From an uncultured Bacteroidota bacterium (GTDB lineage Bacteria > Bacteroidota > Bacteroidia > Chitinophagales > Saprospiraceae): DNA of 34,496 nt. The stretch lies in contig CALMBD010000117.1 of the NCBI GenBank assembly GCA_937861115.1, positions 1 through 34,496 of the forward strand, given 5' to 3'. Under the pieces are notes generated by a model. It made no database searches, was not told where the DNA came from, and saw nothing but the letters and a program-made list of their open reading frames with translations. Shown here piece after piece: positions 32,323 through 34,496 of this stretch. Within the stretch, counting starts at the first letter, position 1. The number at the start of each line of letters is the position of its first letter. Position numbers and translations under genes: made by a program.

Positions 32323-32330
32323 TACTTTTG
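32323..32330 (+). promoter_or_regulatory. -7 promoter element for the MBL hydrolase gene
   Basis: TACTTTTG is an exact TAnnTTTG match that ends 29 bases before the ATG at 32360 and lies just after the terminator of the previous gene. Confidence 0.55.
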
Positions 32331-32359
32331 AACCTGCCGGAAAACAGCCGCAATTACTT

Positions 32360-33001
32360 ATGATAAAAATTCAAGCGTTCGAGTTCAGCCCTTTTGCCGA
32401 AAACACCTACGTCATCTATGACGATACTTCGGGGGAATGCGCCATTTTTGACCCCGGCTGCTACACGGCAGAAGAAAGGGATACGCTGAAAAATTTTATC
32501 GAAAAAAACAACCTGCGCCCTGTCAGGCTGATCAACACGCACTGCCACCTCGACCATGTGTTTGGCAACGGTTTCGTTGCGCGCACCTGGGGCCTGGGTC
32601 TGGAAATACACCACGGCGAATTGCCTGTATTGGAGCGCTTCCCCCAGGTGTGCCAGATGTACGGCGTTCCGTTTACAGACGATATGCCCGTCCCCGAGCG
32701 TTTTCTGGAGGCCGGCGACGTGGTAGAATTCGGCAAGGTCAGACTTAATGTTTTGTTTACGCCGGGGCACTCGCCGGCCAGCATATCGTTTTATTGCCGC
32801 GAAGAGGGTTTTGTGATCGCCGGCGATGTGTTGTTTATGGAAAGCATCGGCAGGACCGACCTGCCCGGCGGCGACTTTGATACCCTGATTGCCAGTATAA
32901 GAACGCAATTGTTTACACTGCCCGACGAAACGGTCGTTTATCCCGGACATGGGCCGGCAACGACAATCCGGCACGAGAAAGAATACAATCCCTTTTTGTA
33001 G
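32360..33001 (+). CDS. Metallo-beta-lactamase fold hydrolase, glyoxalase II-like
   Basis: A 213-residue cytosolic MBL-fold enzyme of the glyoxalase II/YcbL type. The metal motif is INTHCHLDHVFGNG (H-x-H-x-D-H), with further ligands in FTPGHSPASI, the GDVLFMESIGRTDLPGGD block and the C-terminal VYPGHGPATTIRHEKEYNPFL. The short length (no C-terminal helical glutathione domain) argues for the YcbL-like branch, which hydrolyses small thioesters. The frame is open up to 32315, but the ATG at 32360 gives the standard start IKIQAFEFSPFAENTYVI and follows the -7 element. The OppB-like permease gene starts 21 bases after its stop and is probably co-transcribed. Confidence 0.92.
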   Translation: MIKIQAFEFSPFAENTYVIYDDTSGECAIFDPGCYTAEERDTLKNFIEKNNLRPVRLINTHCHLDHVFGNGFVARTWGLGLEIHHGELPVLERFPQVCQMYGVPFTDDMPVPERFLEAGDVVEFGKVRLNVLFTPGHSPASISFYCREEGFVIAGDVLFMESIGRTDLPGGDFDTLIASIRTQLFTLPDETVVYPGHGPATTIRHEKEYNPFL

Positions 33002-33022
33002 CCATCCTCAGCCGTTTGGAAT

Positions 33023-34429
33023 ATGCTCAGATATATCGTTAAACGAACACTGCTGGCCATACCGACGCTACTGCTTATTTCCATGACGGTATTCGGGTTG
33101 AGCAAATGCTCGCCGCGCGATACCCTTGTCGATTCGGGCGATGCTGCGCCACTTGGCAACAGTGGCCAGGTGCAGGAGTCAGCCATACGCATCAGAGCAG
33201 CGCTGGAAGGCCTGGACAAACCGGTGTTTTACTTCGATGTAAGTCCCGCCCCGTATCCCGATACCGCATACCGCATATTTCCTTATTCAAGGCGCGCGCG
33301 CCTGCTGAACCTCTGCGCCCAAAGCGGCGATTGGCCTGCAGTCAGTCGCTATGAGTCGGCGTTAATCAGGGTCTGGGGTGTCGCTTCCGGTTTGTCCGAC
33401 ACACTGCACCATGCCGGTGCTTTCCGGCTTGCTGTTTCGGATATGGTCAAGTGCAACCATATTGCCCTGTTGCCCGCGATGTTCGACAGTATTCAGGTGT
33501 CGCTGCAACAACTGCCTGCAAATGCCTATCCTGCGGGCTTGCTTACAAACCTTGAGGCTCAAATCCACACCCTCCGGCAGAGCGACGGCGCCTGGAAAAT
33601 GTACCGGCCCGCCTTTCACTGGTACGGTACGGACAACCAGTATCACCACTGGATCTCCGGATTTGTTACCGGCGATCTCGGTTTGTCGCGGCTAACGCAA
33701 ATACCTGTATGGGAGTCACTTATGTTTGCTTTGCTGTCTACGCTGGTAATCAACGGCCTGGCGATCTGCATCGCCTACCTCATCGCCATACCGCTTGGTG
33801 TTGCGATGGCCCGGCGGCGAAACAAGCCCTTCGATCGCCTTACCGGCTGGACCCTGCTTTTGCTATATGCGACGCCGGCTTTTTGGATGGGCGGGCTGCT
33901 GATCCTCCTTTTTGCCACGCCCGATTGGGGGCTTTTCTGGATCAAAGGCATCGCGATCGAGTCGTGGAAAGGCAGCGGCCTGACTTTCGGCGCCTGGTGC
34001 CGGCACAATGCCGACAAGTTTATACTGCCCATCGCCACGCTGAGCCTGCACGCACTGGCCGTTCTGGCGCTGCAGATGCGCGGGGGCATGCTTGAAAATA
34101 TCCGGCAGGATTATATACGCACGGCCCGGGCCAAGGGAGTGCCTGAAAACAGCGTGTATTGGCGCCACACCTTTCGCAATGCGCTTTTCCCGGTCATTAC
34201 CATATTTGCCGGGTTGTTTCCGGCTGTATTTGCCGGTTCGCTGGTTGTGGAATCCCTGTTTCAGTTTCCGGGAATAGGCATGAAAACCCAGGAGGCGTTT
34301 TTAAGCGCCGACTATCCGGTATTGTTTGCCATACTGATGATGGCTGCGGCCCTGACGATAGCGGGAAGTTTGATTGCCGACTTACTGTATGCCTGGGCAG
34401 ATCCCAGGGTTCGCTTTGACAAGCAGTAG
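33023..34429 (+). CDS. OppB/DppB-type ABC permease with large periplasmic insertion
   Basis: A 468-residue inner-membrane permease of the peptide/nickel class. TM1 is at about 9-29 (KRTLLAIPTLLLISMTVFGL). Five TMs follow from about 233 with the binding-protein-dependent transport signature RTARAKGVPENSVYWRHTFRNALFPVI and the end EAFLSADYPVLFAI. Between TM1 and TM2 there are about 200 residues, versus roughly 70 in E. coli OppB. This segment is helical, and its SGFVTGDLGLSR end is the normal pre-TM2 motif. The insertion makes the protein about 160 residues longer than OppB. No OppC, ATPase or binding protein gene follows: the stop at 34429 is followed by a hairpin that reads as a terminator for the opposite strand. 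Confidence 0.9.
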   Translation: MLRYIVKRTLLAIPTLLLISMTVFGLSKCSPRDTLVDSGDAAPLGNSGQVQESAIRIRAALEGLDKPVFYFDVSPAPYPDTAYRIFPYSRRARLLNLCAQSGDWPAVSRYESALIRVWGVASGLSDTLHHAGAFRLAVSDMVKCNHIALLPAMFDSIQVSLQQLPANAYPAGLLTNLEAQIHTLRQSDGAWKMYRPAFHWYGTDNQYHHWISGFVTGDLGLSRLTQIPVWESLMFALLSTLVINGLAICIAYLIAIPLGVAMARRRNKPFDRLTGWTLLLLYATPAFWMGGLLILLFATPDWGLFWIKGIAIESWKGSGLTFGAWCRHNADKFILPIATLSLHALAVLALQMRGGMLENIRQDYIRTARAKGVPENSVYWRHTFRNALFPVITIFAGLFPAVFAGSLVVESLFQFPGIGMKTQEAFLSADYPVLFAILMMAAALTIAGSLIADLLYAWADPRVRFDKQ

Positions 34430-34440
34430 AACTTACAGAT

Positions 34441-34480
34441 AAAAAACCAAAACGCCCCTGTTGCGCGAGCAACAGAGGCG
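34441..34480 (-). terminator. Terminator of a minus-strand gene beyond the right edge
   Basis: CGCCCCTGTTGC (34453-34464) and GCAACAGAGGCG (34469-34480) form a 12-bp stem with one mismatch and a GCGA loop. On the minus strand it is followed by TTTTGGTTTTTT. It therefore ends a transcript entering from the right. No stop codon of that gene lies inside the window. It could also block read-through from the permease gene. Confidence 0.75.
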
Positions 34481-34496
34481 AAGGATAATTTGAGTT

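Overview
The window looks like chromosomal DNA of a GC-rich Bacteroidota, most likely the Saprospiria (Saprospiraceae/Lewinella-like) lineage. The reasons are: two very large secreted proteins ending in type IX secretion (T9SS type A) sorting domains, with PKD, dockerin-like and Kazal modules; an N-terminal domain resembling the effector-associated domain EAD11; the futalosine menaquinone gene mqnC; and eight exact copies of the Bacteroidota -7 promoter element TAnnTTTG just upstream of predicted starts. Lineage is inferred from these traits, not from a search.

Layout. 1-2370: end of rsfS, then ftsH, a 19-bp-arm inverted repeat and a strong terminator. 2434-4916: a CcoI-type copper P-type ATPase with its own promoter. 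10074-4926 (minus): a tight five-gene envelope operon made of a LolA-like periplasmic protein, two FtsX/MacB-type permeases, a LolD-type ATPase and an outer-membrane beta-barrel. 12033-10168 (minus): mnmG. 12292-14709 (plus): an SGNH esterase lipoprotein and a membrane protein with an EAD11-like domain, a TolB/FlgO-like region and TPRs. 17863-14726 (minus): an ABC exporter, a DUF3298/RsiV-like lipoprotein and ogt. 17996-18445: a GNAT acetyltransferase. 20983-18617 (minus): a dockerin/cohesin-like T9SS protein. 22282-21137 (minus): mqnC. 22302-23141: a repeat island holding a REP-associated tyrosine transposase (RAYT) gene with three 35-nt palindromes, one of them inside the gene, plus a second palindrome family next to mqnC. 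23300-25677 (plus): a MATE exporter, a small lipoprotein and folB fused to a Cys-rich tail. 29674-25680 (minus): a helical protein of unknown function, a PagL-like lipid A deacylase and MtaB. 29883-32210 (plus): a Kazal/PKD T9SS protein. 32360-34429 (plus): an MBL-fold hydrolase and an OppB-type permease. At the right edge a hairpin reads as the terminator of a minus-strand gene lying outside the window.

Most of the content is housekeeping: protein quality control, tRNA modification (mnmG, mtaB), folate, menaquinone, alkylation repair and copper delivery. The accessory interest lies in (i) the RAYT/REP island, whose palindromes change sequence while keeping complementarity, (ii) the EAD-like membrane protein, a possible component of a Bacteroidota conflict or signalling network, and (iii) the LolA-like/FtsX/beta-barrel operon, which looks like a complete trans-envelope lipid or lipoprotein route. 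No tRNA, rRNA, CRISPR array or prophage was recognised, and no gene-free stretch exceeds 300 bases. Shine-Dalgarno sequences are not evident, as is usual for the phylum, so starts were chosen from promoter position, signal peptides and family N-termini.
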